Positions 1 to 9,976 of a stretch of DNA of 64,000 nt are shown one piece after another (the first letter of the stretch is position 1; the number at the start of each line of letters is the position of its first letter). The notes beneath the pieces are model-generated. The model was not told the DNA's origin and made no database searches. It saw nothing but the letters and a program-made list of their open reading frames with translations. The position numbers were made by a program, and so were the translations under genes. This stretch comes from Paraneptunicella aestuarii (GTDB lineage Bacteria; Pseudomonadota; Gammaproteobacteria; Enterobacterales; Alteromonadaceae). The DNA lies in the NCBI RefSeq assembly GCF_019900845.1, contig NZ_CP074570.1:2914001-2978000 (forward strand). Reading direction: 5' to 3'.

Positions 1-715
1 CTGCATCAGCTATATCAACAACGCTAGCAGGCGATTCAGGATGCACCAGCACCGCTGCATCGGGGTACACCTTCTTCATATCCAATAGAGCTTTTGCTGA
101 GAACTCATCGTGGACGATACATTCACCATTCCACAACAGCATATCAGCCCCCGTCTTTTTAGCGATATAGCTACCAAGATGGCGGTCTGGAGCCCATAAA
201 ATCTTCTCGCCCTGCTCTTCCAGGTATTCAACAACATCAACAGCAATGCTGGATGTAACAACCCAATCAGCTCGAGCTTTAACCGCTGCCGATGTATTGG
301 CATAAACAACCACGGTGTGGTCAGGATGAGCATCACAAAAAGCGCTAAACTCTTCAATCGGACAACCTAGATCCAAAGAACAGGTCGCATCCAACGTTGG
401 CATTAAGATCTTTTTATTCGGGCTCAGAATCTTTGCCGTTTCGCCCATGAAGCGAACGCCAGCAACGATAAGTGTATCTGCGTCACAGTCACGACCAAAA
501 CGAGCCATTTCAAGAGAGTCAGAAATAAAGCCATTAGTCTCTTCAGCTAAAGCCTGAATTTCTGGATCGGTATAATAGTGAGCAACCAACTTTGCGTTGT
601 GCTCTTCAAGCAGCGATTTAATACGCTCTTTATATTGGGCTTTTTCAATCTCTGTTAAAACAGGGGGTTTTACAGGAAACGGATAATTAATCTCAATTCG
701 ATCTGCCTGAATCAT
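1..715 (-). CDS. nadA: Quinolinate synthase NadA (5' part; 3' end cut by window edge)
   Basis: NadA condenses iminoaspartate with dihydroxyacetone phosphate to quinolinate in de novo NAD synthesis, using an oxygen-sensitive [4Fe-4S] cluster. My reverse-strand translation starts [14 protein letters not shown] and runs open to base 1, giving about 238 codons of a protein usually near 350 residues. Family signatures are visible: [30 protein letters not shown] and [14 protein letters not shown], whose Cys is a cluster ligand, then [11 protein letters not shown] with the second ligand. The third cluster Cys would lie beyond the window. The gene follows the two tRNA-Lys genes on the same strand. 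No frameshift is seen in the visible part. Confidence 0.95.
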   Translation of the reverse strand, partial: MIQADRIEINYPFPVKPPVLTEIEKAQYKERIKSLLEEHNAKLVAHYYTDPEIQALAEETNGFISDSLEMARFGRDCDADTLIVAGVRFMGETAKILSPNKKILMPTLDATCSLDLGCPIEEFSAFCDAHPDHTVVVYANTSAAVKARADWVVTSSIAVDVVEYLEEQGEKILWAPDRHLGSYIAKKTGADMLLWNGECIVHDEFSAKALLDMKKVYPDAAVLVHPESPASVVDIADA

Positions 716-962
716 GCTGCTCTCTTGATATTCACCTTAGTATTTGGCGCAACGATCGGAGTTCATTTTAAATTCGTCCTGATCATGCCCATTCAATGTG
801 CTGCGCATTATCTGAAATTATGGAAGCGATTACCATCATCAACAGCATATTTGTCTACTGAAGCAATACAGCTAATGTGCCAGAACACGGGATCTGATAT
901 TTGGACGTTAGTAAAATATTCAATGGGGATGAAAATGTATATTTGAGAAATGAGGGATAAGA

Positions 963-1038
963 TGGTGGGTCGTGCTGGATTCGAACCAGCGACCAATTGA
1001 TTAAAAGTCAACTGCTCTACCAACTGAGCTAACGACCC
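963..1038 (-). tRNA. tRNA-Lys (anticodon UUU), copy 1
   Basis: Read on the minus strand this is a 76-nt cloverleaf starting GGGTCGTTAGCTCAG and ending CACGACCCACCA. The anticodon loop is CTTTTAA (anticodon TTT) and the T arm contains GGTTCGAATCC. The CCA end is encoded. It nearly matches the enterobacterial tRNA-Lys. A second identical gene lies 95 bp away, upstream in the sense of transcription. Confidence 0.97.
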
Positions 1039-1133
1039 ATCTATTTGTCTTTTTATGTTGTTTTTGCGCCTGCACTCCTGTGCGACTTACGTTTATCTTC
1101 CTTGAAATCACTATCAATTTTGATGGTGAAAAA

Positions 1134-1209
1134 TGGTGGGTCGTGCTGGATTCGAACCAGCGACCAATTGATTAAAAGTCAACTGCTCTACCAACTGAGC
1201 TAACGACCC
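1134..1209 (-). tRNA. tRNA-Lys (anticodon UUU), copy 2
   Basis: This gene is identical over all 76 nt to the copy at 963-1038, including anticodon TTT and encoded CCA. The two probably form one transcript on the minus strand, downstream of cpoB and upstream of nadA. Confidence 0.97.
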
Positions 1210-1354
1210 ACTATGTCGCGATGCCTTAGGCAACGGCGGCATATAATACTCAAATCCTTTTCAGGTGCAAGAAATAAATAGGTATTTATTTGCTTATTTC
1301 AATCAAACGCGCATTTTGCGGACAATTTGATGAAGTATCCAACAAATTACTAAA

Positions 1355-2104
1355 TTATCCGCCCTGTTTTAGGCTTCTAATTCTGGCATCTGCCAATTTA
1401 CGAACGCTGGAATCCGGGTACTCAGAAATCACCTGTTCATAAAGTTGCATTGCTTTCGCCTGATTATTTTGATGCTGAGCGATAATGCCAAGCTTCAACA
1501 TGGAATCGGCTCTCTTAGGTGAATCAGGATAAAAACTAACCACCTGATTAAAATGCTGTTCAGCATTTTTCCACTCTTGCTTATTAAACAAGAGCAGCCC
1601 AAGCCAATAATGCGCATTAGGCACATACCCTGAATTGGGAAAGCGTTTTAAAAATGATTGAAACTCAGGAATCGCCTTATCATAAAGCTTGTCTTTGAGG
1701 ATCAAGTTAACCGCTCGGTCATAGAGCTCATTTTCATCAGCTGACAATTCAGGTTCAGTGCTTACTACAGATTCTTGAACAGAAGCAACCGGAGTTTTCA
1801 TTGCGGCCTGGATACGTTTATCTATTTCCAGATAAAGTTCTCTTTGGCGCTGTAGAATTTGCTCGAGCTTGTAGCTATGTAGTTCTAACTCGCCTCGAAT
1901 CTCATTCACTTCTTGCTGCATTTCATCAAGTTGACCTTGAATACGATGCTGAGCAACGCTACGAGCTTCAACCATGCGCTCCAATACAGCAACACGATCA
2001 TTAACTGAACCACCATTAACGCTTTCTACAGGCGCAGGAGCCGCATTAACAGCGGCTCCATAGACCAGGAAAGGCAACAAAGCCTTTTTGTTTAATCTGC
2101 TCAT
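1355..2104 (-). CDS. cpoB: Cell division coordinator CpoB (YbgF)
   Basis: CpoB is a periplasmic protein that links Tol-Pal-driven outer-membrane constriction to septal peptidoglycan synthesis by PBP1B. The 249-residue product has a signal peptide ending near AVNAAPAP. A coiled-coil trimerisation segment follows at about residues 30-95 (rich in Q, E, L and R), then a C-terminal TPR domain at about 125-245 with repeats such as YDKAIPEFQSFLKRFPNSGY, AEQHFNQVVSFYPDSPK and AMQLYEQVISEYPDS. Length and domain order are normal for the family. It is the last gene of the tol operon, 6 bp after pal. Confidence 0.95.
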   Translation of the reverse strand: MSRLNKKALLPFLVYGAAVNAAPAPVESVNGGSVNDRVAVLERMVEARSVAQHRIQGQLDEMQQEVNEIRGELELHSYKLEQILQRQRELYLEIDKRIQAAMKTPVASVQESVVSTEPELSADENELYDRAVNLILKDKLYDKAIPEFQSFLKRFPNSGYVPNAHYWLGLLLFNKQEWKNAEQHFNQVVSFYPDSPKRADSMLKLGIIAQHQNNQAKAMQLYEQVISEYPDSSVRKLADARIRSLKQGG

Positions 2105-2110
2105 GTGTGT

Positions 2111-2662
2111 TTATTGATAAACCAACACAGCTCGACGGTTTTTAGAGAACGCAGCCTCAGTATCACCCATAACGGCCGGCTTCTCTTCACCATAAGAAAC
2201 AACTGAAATTTGTGATGCACTCACACCTGAGTTCAACAAATAAACCTCAACAGCTTTTGCACGACGCTCGCCCAGTGCAATATTGTATTCTGGTGTACCG
2301 CGCTTATCGCAGTGGCCTTCGATAACAACACGTTGTGAAGGATTCTTAACCAGAAAATCAGCGTGTTCTTCAACCAGACTATTAAATTCAGTACGCAAGT
2401 TAGAACGATCAAAATCGAAATAAACGGTCTGATTGTTCATCAACTTCTTAAGCTGCTTTTCTTTCAGTTCTTGAGCGGATTTGATGGGGTCGGCACGATC
2501 TACCTGAACATCAGAACCAGTCGAAGTAGAAGTAGACGCAGAAGATGAAGCACTATTACGCTCTGCTTCAGCTTGTTTGTCACTTGGGCTGGATGAACAA
2601 GCCACTAGAGTGACCATTGGTAGAGCGATTAACACCCCTTTTAATACTTTATTTAGTTGCAT
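2111..2662 (-). CDS. pal: Peptidoglycan-associated lipoprotein Pal
   Basis: Pal anchors the outer membrane to peptidoglycan and is relocated to division sites by TolQRAB. The 183-residue product has a lipoprotein signal with lipobox LVAC (Cys22), followed by a Ser/Thr-rich linker. The C-terminal OmpA-like domain (about 75-183) carries the peptidoglycan-binding signature GHCDKRGTPEYNIALGERRA. It lies 57 bp after tolB and 6 bp before cpoB, the usual order. Confidence 0.97.
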   Translation of the reverse strand: MQLNKVLKGVLIALPMVTLVACSSSPSDKQAEAERNSASSSASTSTSTGSDVQVDRADPIKSAQELKEKQLKKLMNNQTVYFDFDRSNLRTEFNSLVEEHADFLVKNPSQRVVIEGHCDKRGTPEYNIALGERRAKAVEVYLLNSGVSASQISVVSYGEEKPAVMGDTEAAFSKNRRAVLVYQ

Positions 2663-2719
2663 CCTCGGAATCCTTATTTTTATAAAATCGATGTGTGAAA
2701 CTATTCTAATAATCTATAG

Positions 2720-4078
2720 TTATAGCAAAAATGGCGACCAACTGGGTGATTTAACCTCACCATCAACAGCGGGCAACCTTGCTTTAAAGCGACCATCCAA
2801 CGACACCAGAGATAAAACCTGCTTTCCCTGATGCAATGTACTGTAAATGATCATCGCTCCATTAGGCGCAATACTTGGAGATTCATCCAAATAGGTTTTT
2901 GTTAAAACCTGCATTACACCCGTTTCGAAATCCTGTCTGGCGATATGATAGTCACCGCGAGTACGATTCACCATGACTATTTCTGAACCATCAGGAGCAA
3001 CGGTTGCTCCCAAATTCATTTCGCCTTCAAACGTTAAACGCCGCATCTTGCCAGATGCTAAATTTACGCGATAAATTTGTGGTTTACCACCCTGTTCTGA
3101 TGTAAATATGATTGATTTTCCGTCAGGCGTCCAACTTGGTTCCGTATCAATCGTTCTATTTTTTGTTAATCGACGTAATTGACGGGTTGCAATGTCCATA
3201 ACATAAATTTCTGCATTTCCATCTTTTGACAACACCATTGCCATTTTCTTACCATCAGGAGAATAAACGGGAGAACCATTAATTCCCGGGAAATCCGTCA
3301 ATTGCGTTCGGCTCATCGTGTAAATATCTTGGATATAGATTTGGGAACGACGATTTTCAAAACTAACGTACGCAAGTTGATTTCCATCTGGTGACCAGGA
3401 AGGTGACATCAATGGTTCACGAGAACGCAGTAGTACACGCTCATTTTCTCCATCATAGTCAGCTACAACTAGTTGATATGGGTATTTCTCTTTATCACGA
3501 TCACGTACGGTGACATACGCAATACGTGTCAGGAATGCACCTTTGGTGCCAGTCAAACGTTCAAAAACGATGTCGCTAATACGATGGGCATGCTGTCTAA
3601 AACTGTCCCCATCAATAATGGCTTGTCGGCTTTCCAGAATATGGTCGTTGGTATCAACCAATTGACCATCGTTCAACATTCTGGAACTCCCTCCCGTAAT
3701 CTGACCACGTAATACATCAATTAATTCGAAGGAGATCAAATACTTGTCTAGAGAATGTTGTTCAATACTACCAACCAATACCGCTTCTACGCCGGTAGCA
3801 GCCCAAGCAGTATAATCGATCTCACTATCAGAACTGGGGTATTGTGGCATCTCTCCTGTAATCATAGGGCTAAACTTACCACTACGTTGCAGATCTGCAC
3901 TAATCACGTTGGCTAAACGACCAGGTAATATTCCCGCTCCATTCCAACGAAAAGGCACAACCGCAATAGGGCGCGCCGTATCAATCCCTTCAGTAATTAC
4001 AATCTCTAAAGCTGCGTGGCTACGAAAACTCAGCAATACAACGCAAAATACCAAAATCAAACGCATGTTTTTTATCAT
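2720..4078 (-). CDS. tolB: Tol-Pal system beta-propeller protein TolB
   Basis: TolB is the periplasmic partner of Pal and TolA. The 452-residue product has a signal peptide (hydrophobic stretch about 5-22, ending RSHA) and an N-terminal TolB domain to about residue 165. A six-bladed propeller of PD40-type repeats follows, with cores such as [45 protein letters not shown] and [13 protein letters not shown]. Its start overlaps the tolA stop (ATGA), so the two are translationally coupled. An internal Met5 start is possible; the overlap favours the longer form. Confidence 0.97.
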   Translation of the reverse strand: MIKNMRLILVFCVVLLSFRSHAALEIVITEGIDTARPIAVVPFRWNGAGILPGRLANVISADLQRSGKFSPMITGEMPQYPSSDSEIDYTAWAATGVEAVLVGSIEQHSLDKYLISFELIDVLRGQITGGSSRMLNDGQLVDTNDHILESRQAIIDGDSFRQHAHRISDIVFERLTGTKGAFLTRIAYVTVRDRDKEKYPYQLVVADYDGENERVLLRSREPLMSPSWSPDGNQLAYVSFENRRSQIYIQDIYTMSRTQLTDFPGINGSPVYSPDGKKMAMVLSKDGNAEIYVMDIATRQLRRLTKNRTIDTEPSWTPDGKSIIFTSEQGGKPQIYRVNLASGKMRRLTFEGEMNLGATVAPDGSEIVMVNRTRGDYHIARQDFETGVMQVLTKTYLDESPSIAPNGAMIIYSTLHQGKQVLSLVSLDGRFKARLPAVDGEVKSPSWSPFLL

Positions 4079-4947
4079 TCTCGGTCTGGATCTATAGTTA
4101 AATTAATATCTTTTAGCTGTTGATAAACCTCAGGGTCGGATGAAATCGGTAAAGTCGCATTTTTATATACTGCGGCTTCCGCCGAACGACACAGGACAGG
4201 GTCACCACTTAGCACTTTCACACTCATTACCAATCCATTACTGGCCAATTTCAAATTCAATCGACATTCTTTGGTTCTTGTCTGCTCATCAACAATCAAA
4301 TTACGGGTTATGGCGCTTCGTATCAGTGCCTGATATTTACCCACCTCGCTTAAGACTTGTTTTTGACGACTCTTCATTCTAGCCGCCTGCTCAGCTCGTA
4401 GCTGCTCTTCCATCATTCGTTCTTGTTCAGCCCTAGCTTCTGCTTGCTGTCGTTTCGTTTCTTGTTCTTTTAACGCCTGCTCTTCTTTCTTGCGCTTTTC
4501 AGCCGCAGCTTTCGCTTCCTGCTCGGCTTTTTTCTTCTCGGCTTCTTTCTGTTTCCGTTGTTCTTCTAATTTCTGCGCTCTTTCCGCTTCTTCTTTCTGC
4601 TTACGCTTGGCGGCTTCCGCTTCTTTTGCAGCCTGAGTTTTTTGTTTATTCAGGTTAGATATTTGTTTTTCCTCTTCACGACGCTTGTTTCTGGCTTCGT
4701 TAGCTCGGCGCTCCAAATCCTTAATACGTTTCTCTTCAGCTTGTTTCTGCTTGTCCTTTTCTGCCTGAATCTGCTTAATCTGCTGTTCCAGTGCCGCTTT
4801 ATCAACGGATACCGCTTCAATAACAGGTGCAGATAATTCCTGCTTTGGCTCTGGATGAGGAGTAAAACTCATACTAACGACAAGCAATGCACCCAATGCA
4901 ATATGCAATAATGTGGATTTGCTCAATGCCAGAATAAAATTATTCAT
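4075..4947 (-). CDS. tolA: Cell envelope integrity protein TolA
   Basis: TolA spans the periplasm and connects the TolQR motor to TolB/Pal. The 290-residue product has one N-terminal membrane helix (about 10-30). A long helical domain rich in Lys, Glu, Ala and Gln follows (about 50-195, with strings such as [15 protein letters not shown]), then a compact C-terminal domain (about 200-290, with two Cys at KECRLNLKL and DPVLCRSAE) of the TolA/TonB-C type. It is somewhat shorter than E. coli TolA because of a shorter helical domain. The start codon shares a base with the tolR stop (TAATG). Confidence 0.95.
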   Translation of the reverse strand: MNNFILALSKSTLLHIALGALLVVSMSFTPHPEPKQELSAPVIEAVSVDKAALEQQIKQIQAEKDKQKQAEEKRIKDLERRANEARNKRREEEKQISNLNKQKTQAAKEAEAAKRKQKEEAERAQKLEEQRKQKEAEKKKAEQEAKAAAEKRKKEEQALKEQETKRQQAEARAEQERMMEEQLRAEQAARMKSRQKQVLSEVGKYQALIRSAITRNLIVDEQTRTKECRLNLKLASNGLVMSVKVLSGDPVLCRSAEAAVYKNATLPISSDPEVYQQLKDINLTIDPDRE

Positions 4948-5369
4948 TATTCCTCTATTGAATCCGTCATTAACCCTACAGATGGAACACCGGCTTTTTG
5001 CAGCAAGACCATCAATTGAACAACCTGGTTATAGGGAACCTGTCCGTCACCTTTGACTATCACGGGAGTACCCGGTTCCACTTCCAAATGAGCAGCAACC
5101 AAGGTCGCCAATTCATTCGCCTGCATAGGTGTATCCTGACTGTCACCCACATTCAGGAAATAATTACCTTGAGCATCAACCGAGGCAATAAGTGGGGGTT
5201 TGGTATCATCTTTTAAAGGTTCAGCATCAGCTTTAGGTAAATCCACTTTCACCCCTTGCGTCACTAAAGGTGCAGTTACCATAAATATGATTAATAACAC
5301 CAACATAACGTCGATGTAGGGAACAACGTTGATTTCAGCGACAGGCTTGCGCCGTTTTCTTACATACAT
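4947..5369 (-). CDS. tolR: Tol-Pal system protein TolR
   Basis: TolR is the ExbD-like stator subunit of the proton-driven Tol motor. The 140-residue product has a short cytoplasmic N-terminus with basic residues, one transmembrane helix containing the proton-conducting Asp20 (NVVPYIDVMLVLLIIFM), and a periplasmic domain ending GVPSVGLMTD. Length is normal. The gene starts 3 bp after tolQ. Confidence 0.97.
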   Translation of the reverse strand: MYVRKRRKPVAEINVVPYIDVMLVLLIIFMVTAPLVTQGVKVDLPKADAEPLKDDTKPPLIASVDAQGNYFLNVGDSQDTPMQANELATLVAAHLEVEPGTPVIVKGDGQVPYNQVVQLMVLLQKAGVPSVGLMTDSIEE

Positions 5370-5372
5370 ACT

Positions 5373-6074
5373 TTATACCCTTTCCCTTACTCTGGTATCA
5401 GAGCTGGATAAGGTTTGACGATGTAAAATACTGGAGAATTCTTCCATGAAGTTGACATAACTGGATTCCAGTTTTTCAACTTGGTTGCTGAATCGGTTAT
5501 AGGCAATAACCGCAGGAATCGCGGCAAACAAACCCATGGCTGTTGCAATCAAGGCTTCAGCGATACCTGGAGCAACCATCGCAAGGGTCGCCTGTTGCAC
5601 TTCACCTAATGCAATGAACGCATTCATAATGCCCCATACCGTACCAAACAACCCAATATAAGGACTGATGGATCCAGCTGTAGCAAGAAACGGAAGATTA
5701 TTTTCGAGATCATCAACCTCGCGAGCCAAACTTACACGCATCGCTCTGTGTGTACCGTCCATGATGGCATCAGGACTACTACCTGCATTTTTACTCAGTC
5801 GAACAAATTCTTTGAAACCGCTACAAAAAACATTCGCCATACCACTTAATTCTTTGCGAGCAGAAAGTTCCTGAAATAAACGATTAAGGTCAGTACCAGA
5901 CCAAAATCTATCTTCAAACTTGCGCACATCCTGTTGAGCATTGCCCAACACTTTGGCACGCTGAAAAATAAAGGTCCAGGAAACAATGGAGATAACCAAT
6001 AACAAGATCATAACCAGTTGCACAAGCAAACTGGCCTGTAGAAACAGGTCAAAAAACGAAAGCTCAGACGACAC
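5373..6074 (-). CDS. tolQ: Tol-Pal system proton channel subunit TolQ
   Basis: TolQ is the MotA/ExbB-family inner-membrane subunit that converts the proton gradient into force on TolA. The 233-residue product has a first membrane helix at about 15-36 and a cytoplasmic loop. Two further helices lie in the conserved GSISPYIGLFGTVWGIMNAF and GIAEALIATAMGLFAAIPAV regions. Its start lies inside the 3' end of ybgC (11-bp overlap), so the operon starts at or before ybgC. Confidence 0.97.
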   Translation of the reverse strand: MSSELSFFDLFLQASLLVQLVMILLLVISIVSWTFIFQRAKVLGNAQQDVRKFEDRFWSGTDLNRLFQELSARKELSGMANVFCSGFKEFVRLSKNAGSSPDAIMDGTHRAMRVSLAREVDDLENNLPFLATAGSISPYIGLFGTVWGIMNAFIALGEVQQATLAMVAPGIAEALIATAMGLFAAIPAVIAYNRFSNQVEKLESSYVNFMEEFSSILHRQTLSSSDTRVRERV

Positions 6075-6483
6075 GAGATAATTCCCCTAATATAAATTCA
6101 GGAATTGCTCTTGGTCTCATTTTACTGAGATCTACACAAGCAACCCTAACCTGCGCACTAACTAGCAATTTATTATTATCATTATTGTAAATTTTTTGTT
6201 CGAATTCGACGCTAGCCCTTTTCAATTCTACAAGTTGGCTGCAAATTCTCAACATTTCATTGAATTTTGCTGCCGCCAAGTATTTAATTTCCAAAGAAGT
6301 AACGACTAAACCAATAGATTGTTGCAACAATTCAGTTTGCTCAATCCCAAGCGCTCGAAGCCATTCGGTACGAGCTCGTTCCATAAAATTTAAATAATTC
6401 GCGTGATAAACAATGCCTCCAGCATCGGTATCTTCGTAGTAGACCCTGGTTTCCCAAAAAAATTCGTTTTTATTTGCAACCAT
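6064..6483 (-). CDS. ybgC: Acyl-CoA thioesterase YbgC (Tol-Pal associated)
   Basis: YbgC is a hot-dog-fold acyl-CoA thioesterase encoded at the head of the tol-pal operon in most gammaproteobacteria. The 139-residue product starts MVANKNEFFWETRVYYEDTDAGG. The motif YYEDTDAGGIVYHANYLNF contains the catalytic Asp and the 4-hydroxybenzoyl-CoA thioesterase-like loop. I chose the ATG at 6483. A longer frame reaches 6549, but its extra 22 residues do not look like the family and 139 residues is typical. No strong Shine-Dalgarno is seen. In many relatives ruvB lies immediately upstream; here about 9.6 kb separates them. Confidence 0.92.
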   Translation of the reverse strand: MVANKNEFFWETRVYYEDTDAGGIVYHANYLNFMERARTEWLRALGIEQTELLQQSIGLVVTSLEIKYLAAAKFNEMLRICSQLVELKRASVEFEQKIYNNDNNKLLVSAQVRVACVDLSKMRPRAIPEFILGELSRVV

Positions 6484-6645
6484 TACTGAATTGATTAATT
6501 GATGTGCATCGTGAATGCAAAATTGATGTGTGCAAATTAAAAAAACCACTCAACGATTGCAAGTGGTTAATTGTATTAATATTTGTACTTAAGAAGTAGA
6601 GTGCAAACTTTACAGCGACTTACTCTACCTGACAAAAATAAAGAA

Positions 6646-7578
6646 TTACTGGCTTTTCGACTTTTCAGAAATTCGTTTTCCGAAAGAAATAGCATAAGCA
6701 GGAGAGCGAAATCTTAAAACCGGATCATTCGACGGTTCAAACCCGCTACTCATGACCATAGGATCAAAATTAATATCCTCACATTGGTTATTAACTTCCG
6801 TGAGATGCAGTTGCCCAAAGTTCACGACCGTGCCATCCGTCACCCATTGCACACTGGCATCATCAATAGTATCCGTGTCATGTGGGAACCTCGCGATCAT
6901 GTTAAAAGAAATCGGACTCTGTTTGAGTTTATTCATGAATCCCTTCTCCAAATCTCTATCTGTTTCTTCTTTAGCCTTTACATTATTTCGAGGCTCCAAG
7001 GGATAAAACGTCCAACGAATAGGCGTCTTGATATCGCTGCTATTTGTCACATAAAAACTATGAATACTGTTGTAATAGAATTCGCCATAATGCTGCTGTG
7101 TATTATCGCGGCTCGATAGCAATTTTTGTAACGTGACAGCCCCAGGGTTAGCCTTTTCAAACTCCTCAGGTGAAGTTCCCTGTAGCCTTTGTACAAATGC
7201 CTCGGGTGTTGCAACATGAAAATAAGGCAGATTCAACATTGCCATGTTATGCACATAAAAATCCCGTTTAAATTGCAATGCCATACCAAACACTTTAGCT
7301 TCACTATCCTTGCTATGAATATTGCCACCCGCATGAGAAAAACGACCTATAACATCTACTTTCTTTCCATCGAATAATGGACTTTTGGTAAATCGTTGCG
7401 CTTCCTGGCTCGCAATAAAGCTTCCCGAAAAACACATCCCTTTTGTGTGGTTACGACGTTTTCCTTCAACAACACCAAACTTTTTCTCCAACGCGTCAAC
7501 AGCATCAACCGGGGTCACAGTTTCAGCATGTAAGGACACTGAGAACACCACTCCATACACCAGCACGAACAATCGCAT
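6646..7578 (-). CDS. Catalase-family peroxidase (exported, heme)
   Basis: The 310-residue product resembles the small catalase-related peroxidases (SrpA/KatL-like), which lack the N- and C-terminal arms of true catalases. It has a signal peptide (cleavage near SLHAET). Catalytic His44 lies in RNHTKGMCFSGSF. VDVIGRFSHAGGN and KVFGMALQFKRD are catalase-core strands, MAMLNLPYFHVATPEAF carries the conserved Asn, and a C-terminal RFRSPAYAISFGKR supplies the probable proximal Tyr. It likely reduces peroxide in the periplasm. It is on the tol strand but 97 bp upstream of ybgC, and probably a separate unit. Exact substrate is unknown. Confidence 0.82.
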   Translation of the reverse strand: MRLFVLVYGVVFSVSLHAETVTPVDAVDALEKKFGVVEGKRRNHTKGMCFSGSFIASQEAQRFTKSPLFDGKKVDVIGRFSHAGGNIHSKDSEAKVFGMALQFKRDFYVHNMAMLNLPYFHVATPEAFVQRLQGTSPEEFEKANPGAVTLQKLLSSRDNTQQHYGEFYYNSIHSFYVTNSSDIKTPIRWTFYPLEPRNNVKAKEETDRDLEKGFMNKLKQSPISFNMIARFPHDTDTIDDASVQWVTDGTVVNFGQLHLTEVNNQCEDINFDPMVMSSGFEPSNDPVLRFRSPAYAISFGKRISEKSKSQ

Positions 7579-7787
7579 AACATCTCCAAACAGTAATTTT
7601 TTGCATAGTTAAGACCCGACAAATACAAAATTTGACTCATCCAGACAAAAATAAATTAATGAACGGTTACATTATTTACCAGCCGCAATGTTGCACTACC
7701 ACATCCTATCTGTACCAAAGAACTATGTCAGGACTTTTAAGTTCCCGATACTCTCATCCCTATGAAAATCGAATGTGAGAAGAACCG

Positions 7788-8027
7788 ATGAAAGTTAATG
7801 TGGAAATTGAGCTCTCTCCACAAGAAGCGCGAGAATTAATGGGTTGGCCTGATCTGAGTAAATATCAGGAACAGGTATTTGACGCTTTTGGCAAGCAACT
7901 CCAGGAAGGGAACAACGAAGCCGTATTAGCCGCCCTATCCCCTTTTATGAGTGAAACGCAAAAAGCCTTTAATGGATATCAGAAAATGATGGAAGGCTTT
8001 TTAAATATTGCTTCCCAGAAGAAATAG
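7788..8027 (+). CDS. Small PHA-associated protein (DUF6489-like)
   Basis: This 79-residue acidic protein begins MKVNVEIELSPQEARELMGWPD and ends with an amphipathic helix (QKAFNGYQKMMEGFLNIASQKK). The N-terminal motif matches small proteins found just upstream of phaC in marine gammaproteobacteria (DUF6489, from memory). A Shine-Dalgarno-like GAGAAGAA precedes the ATG. It lies 45 bp before phaC on the same strand, so a granule-related role is inferred, possibly phasin-like through the C-terminal helix. No function is established. Confidence 0.72.
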   Translation: MKVNVEIELSPQEARELMGWPDLSKYQEQVFDAFGKQLQEGNNEAVLAALSPFMSETQKAFNGYQKMMEGFLNIASQKK

Positions 8028-8072
8028 CCATTCTCCCACTCAAACACCATAACTCGAATCCAAGACGTACTG

Positions 8073-9872
8073 ATGCAAAATGTAATAGACGAACAATCGG
8101 CTCAACAAATCCTCGGTTATTTGAACCAATGTACCGAGATATTTAACGAGGGTATCAAATCATTATTTACTGAGAATCCTCTTGATGCAGAGCAAAGCAA
8201 CCAGAACACCCCGTTTCTTAGCCTGTTTCAGCCTGAAAAGATGTCAGAGTTACTAACCAAGGGCGCTCAGATTGATCCTGCCAAGCTGGTTGAAAATCAC
8301 ATCCACTACATGCAAAAGCAAGCTGAACTGTGGCAAGAAGCCACTAAAGCCATGCTGGGGCAACATGCGGATACGGTGATCGAAGAGCCCCAAAATGATG
8401 CACGTTTTAAGGACAAAGACTGGCAAGAAAACCCGGTTTTCAATTATTTAAAGCAAGCCTATTTGTTAAATTCCGAAATGCTTAATAACGTCATTAATGC
8501 GATGGAATTTTCTGATCCCAAAGCCGAAGAACAAGTTAAATTCTATACACGTCAATATATCAACTCGGTCGCACCAACCAATCACATACTGACCAACCCT
8601 GAAATCTGCCGTGATATTCTTGAAAGCAAGGGGGAAAACCTGCTTAAAGGCATTAAAAACTTCGTTAAAGACCTGGAACAAAGCCCACTGGATGCCTTCA
8701 AGATCACTCAAACCGACCCAAGCGCCTTTACTCTTGGCGAGAATCTCGCGACAACACCCGGAAAAGTGGTTTATCAAAATAAGTTGATACAACTGATTCA
8801 CTATCAACCCACAACCGAAACAGTCCACGAAAACCCTATTCTCATTACGCCACCGTTTATCAACAAATACTACATTCTGGATTTGGATCAGAAAAAGTCA
8901 CTGGTGCGTTGGTTGGTATCTCAAGGCTATAGCGTTTTCGTGATTTCCTGGGTCAACCCCGATGCAGAATACGCCGATGTCGACTTCTCCCAGTACATGG
9001 AGCTAGGCCCCATCGCAGCGACAACCGTTGTTAAGAAGATAACCAAAGCCAGAAAAATCAACATGGTTGGCTGGTGTGTGGGTGGAACGCTGTTAGCCAT
9101 CACCGTTGCTTATCTAAAAGCAAAACGTAACCACTGCGTTAACTCCATGACTCTGCTCACAACCTTGCTGGATTTCTCTCAGCCCGGAGAAATCCAACAT
9201 TTTCTCTCTGATGATTTGCTACCGTCGCTGGAACAAAAAGTTGAACAGAAAGGTTATCTCGACGGACGGATGTTAGGCATGGGTTTTAGTCTGCTACGAG
9301 AAAACAATCTGTTTTGGTCGTTTTTCATCAATAACTATCTAAAAGGCAAAGACCCTGCCGCTTTTGACATTCTGCATTGGAACAGCGACGCCACTAATTT
9401 ACCGGCGGCATTTTTCAAGGAATATATTGGCAACACCTACAAGAGCAACAACCTGAAAGATGGCAAATTAATCATCAATGATGTCACCATTGATCTCAGT
9501 ACGATTAAAGCGCCCAGCTACCTTTTGAGCACCATTGCCGATCATATTGTGCTCTGGCAAGGGGCTTATCAGGGAACCAAATTACTGTCCGGGGATGTGC
9601 GTTTTGTACTTGCCGGTTCCGGGCATTTAGCTGGCGTAATCAACCCTCCAGATAAAGGAAAGTATCCACACTGGATCAACAATTCTTTACCAGAGACAGC
9701 AGAAGAGTGGTTTGAAAATGCCGAGAAACATGAAGGTTCGTGGTGGCCTGACTGGCAAGCATGGCTGGCTGAAAAATCAGGAAAAATGGTGCCCGCTGTT
9801 ACCCCAGGTGAACATAAAGATTATCCTGCAATTGAAGACGCCCCCGGTAGCTACGTAAAAGTCACACTGTGA
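8073..9872 (+). CDS. phaC: Class I poly(3-hydroxyalkanoate) synthase PhaC
   Basis: PhaC polymerises (R)-3-hydroxyacyl-CoA into PHA on the granule surface. The 599-residue protein has the PhaC N-terminal domain (about 100-270) and an alpha/beta-hydrolase domain. The lipase-like box is MVGWCVGGTLL with nucleophile Cys335. Asp490 (STIADHIVLW) and His518 (GSGHLAGVINPP) complete the triad. Length near 590 and no phaE partner point to class I (short-chain monomers). The gene is probably cotranscribed with the small upstream gene. No phaA or phaB is in the window, so monomer supply must come from elsewhere. Confidence 0.96.
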   Translation: MQNVIDEQSAQQILGYLNQCTEIFNEGIKSLFTENPLDAEQSNQNTPFLSLFQPEKMSELLTKGAQIDPAKLVENHIHYMQKQAELWQEATKAMLGQHADTVIEEPQNDARFKDKDWQENPVFNYLKQAYLLNSEMLNNVINAMEFSDPKAEEQVKFYTRQYINSVAPTNHILTNPEICRDILESKGENLLKGIKNFVKDLEQSPLDAFKITQTDPSAFTLGENLATTPGKVVYQNKLIQLIHYQPTTETVHENPILITPPFINKYYILDLDQKKSLVRWLVSQGYSVFVISWVNPDAEYADVDFSQYMELGPIAATTVVKKITKARKINMVGWCVGGTLLAITVAYLKAKRNHCVNSMTLLTTLLDFSQPGEIQHFLSDDLLPSLEQKVEQKGYLDGRMLGMGFSLLRENNLFWSFFINNYLKGKDPAAFDILHWNSDATNLPAAFFKEYIGNTYKSNNLKDGKLIINDVTIDLSTIKAPSYLLSTIADHIVLWQGAYQGTKLLSGDVRFVLAGSGHLAGVINPPDKGKYPHWINNSLPETAEEWFENAEKHEGSWWPDWQAWLAEKSGKMVPAVTPGEHKDYPAIEDAPGSYVKVTL

Positions 9873-9909
9873 ATATGAACTAGTCACCAACAAAGTTAAT
9901 TGCAAATGA

Positions 9910-9951
9910 TTGTCGAAATTTGCCCCAAGATTGATATACTGCACCGCAACA
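9910..9951 (+). promoter_or_regulatory. Putative phaR promoter with PhaR-type operator
   Basis: A -10-like TATACT lies at 9935-9940, with a weak TTGTCG 19 bp upstream (9910-9915). The 15-mer TACTGCACCGCAACA at 9937-9951 overlaps the -10. It matches 13 of 15 positions with the site at 10631-10645 and fits the published PhaR consensus CTGC-N3-GCAG in its left half. Binding here would give autorepression of phaR. The site is inferred from the motif only. Confidence 0.45.
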
Positions 9952-9976
9952 TTGATATCAATCCAAGGGCAATTCG

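Noticed and set aside
725..946. 73-codon plus-strand frame between nadA and the tRNA-Lys genes
   Set aside because: No ribosome site, no recognisable domain, and it runs through the nadA promoter region; chance frame in AT-rich DNA.
7680..7695. TGC-rich GCCGCAATGTTGC before the DUF6489-like gene as a PhaR site
   Set aside because: It shares only part of the motif and lacks the CTGC-N3-GCAG spacing.
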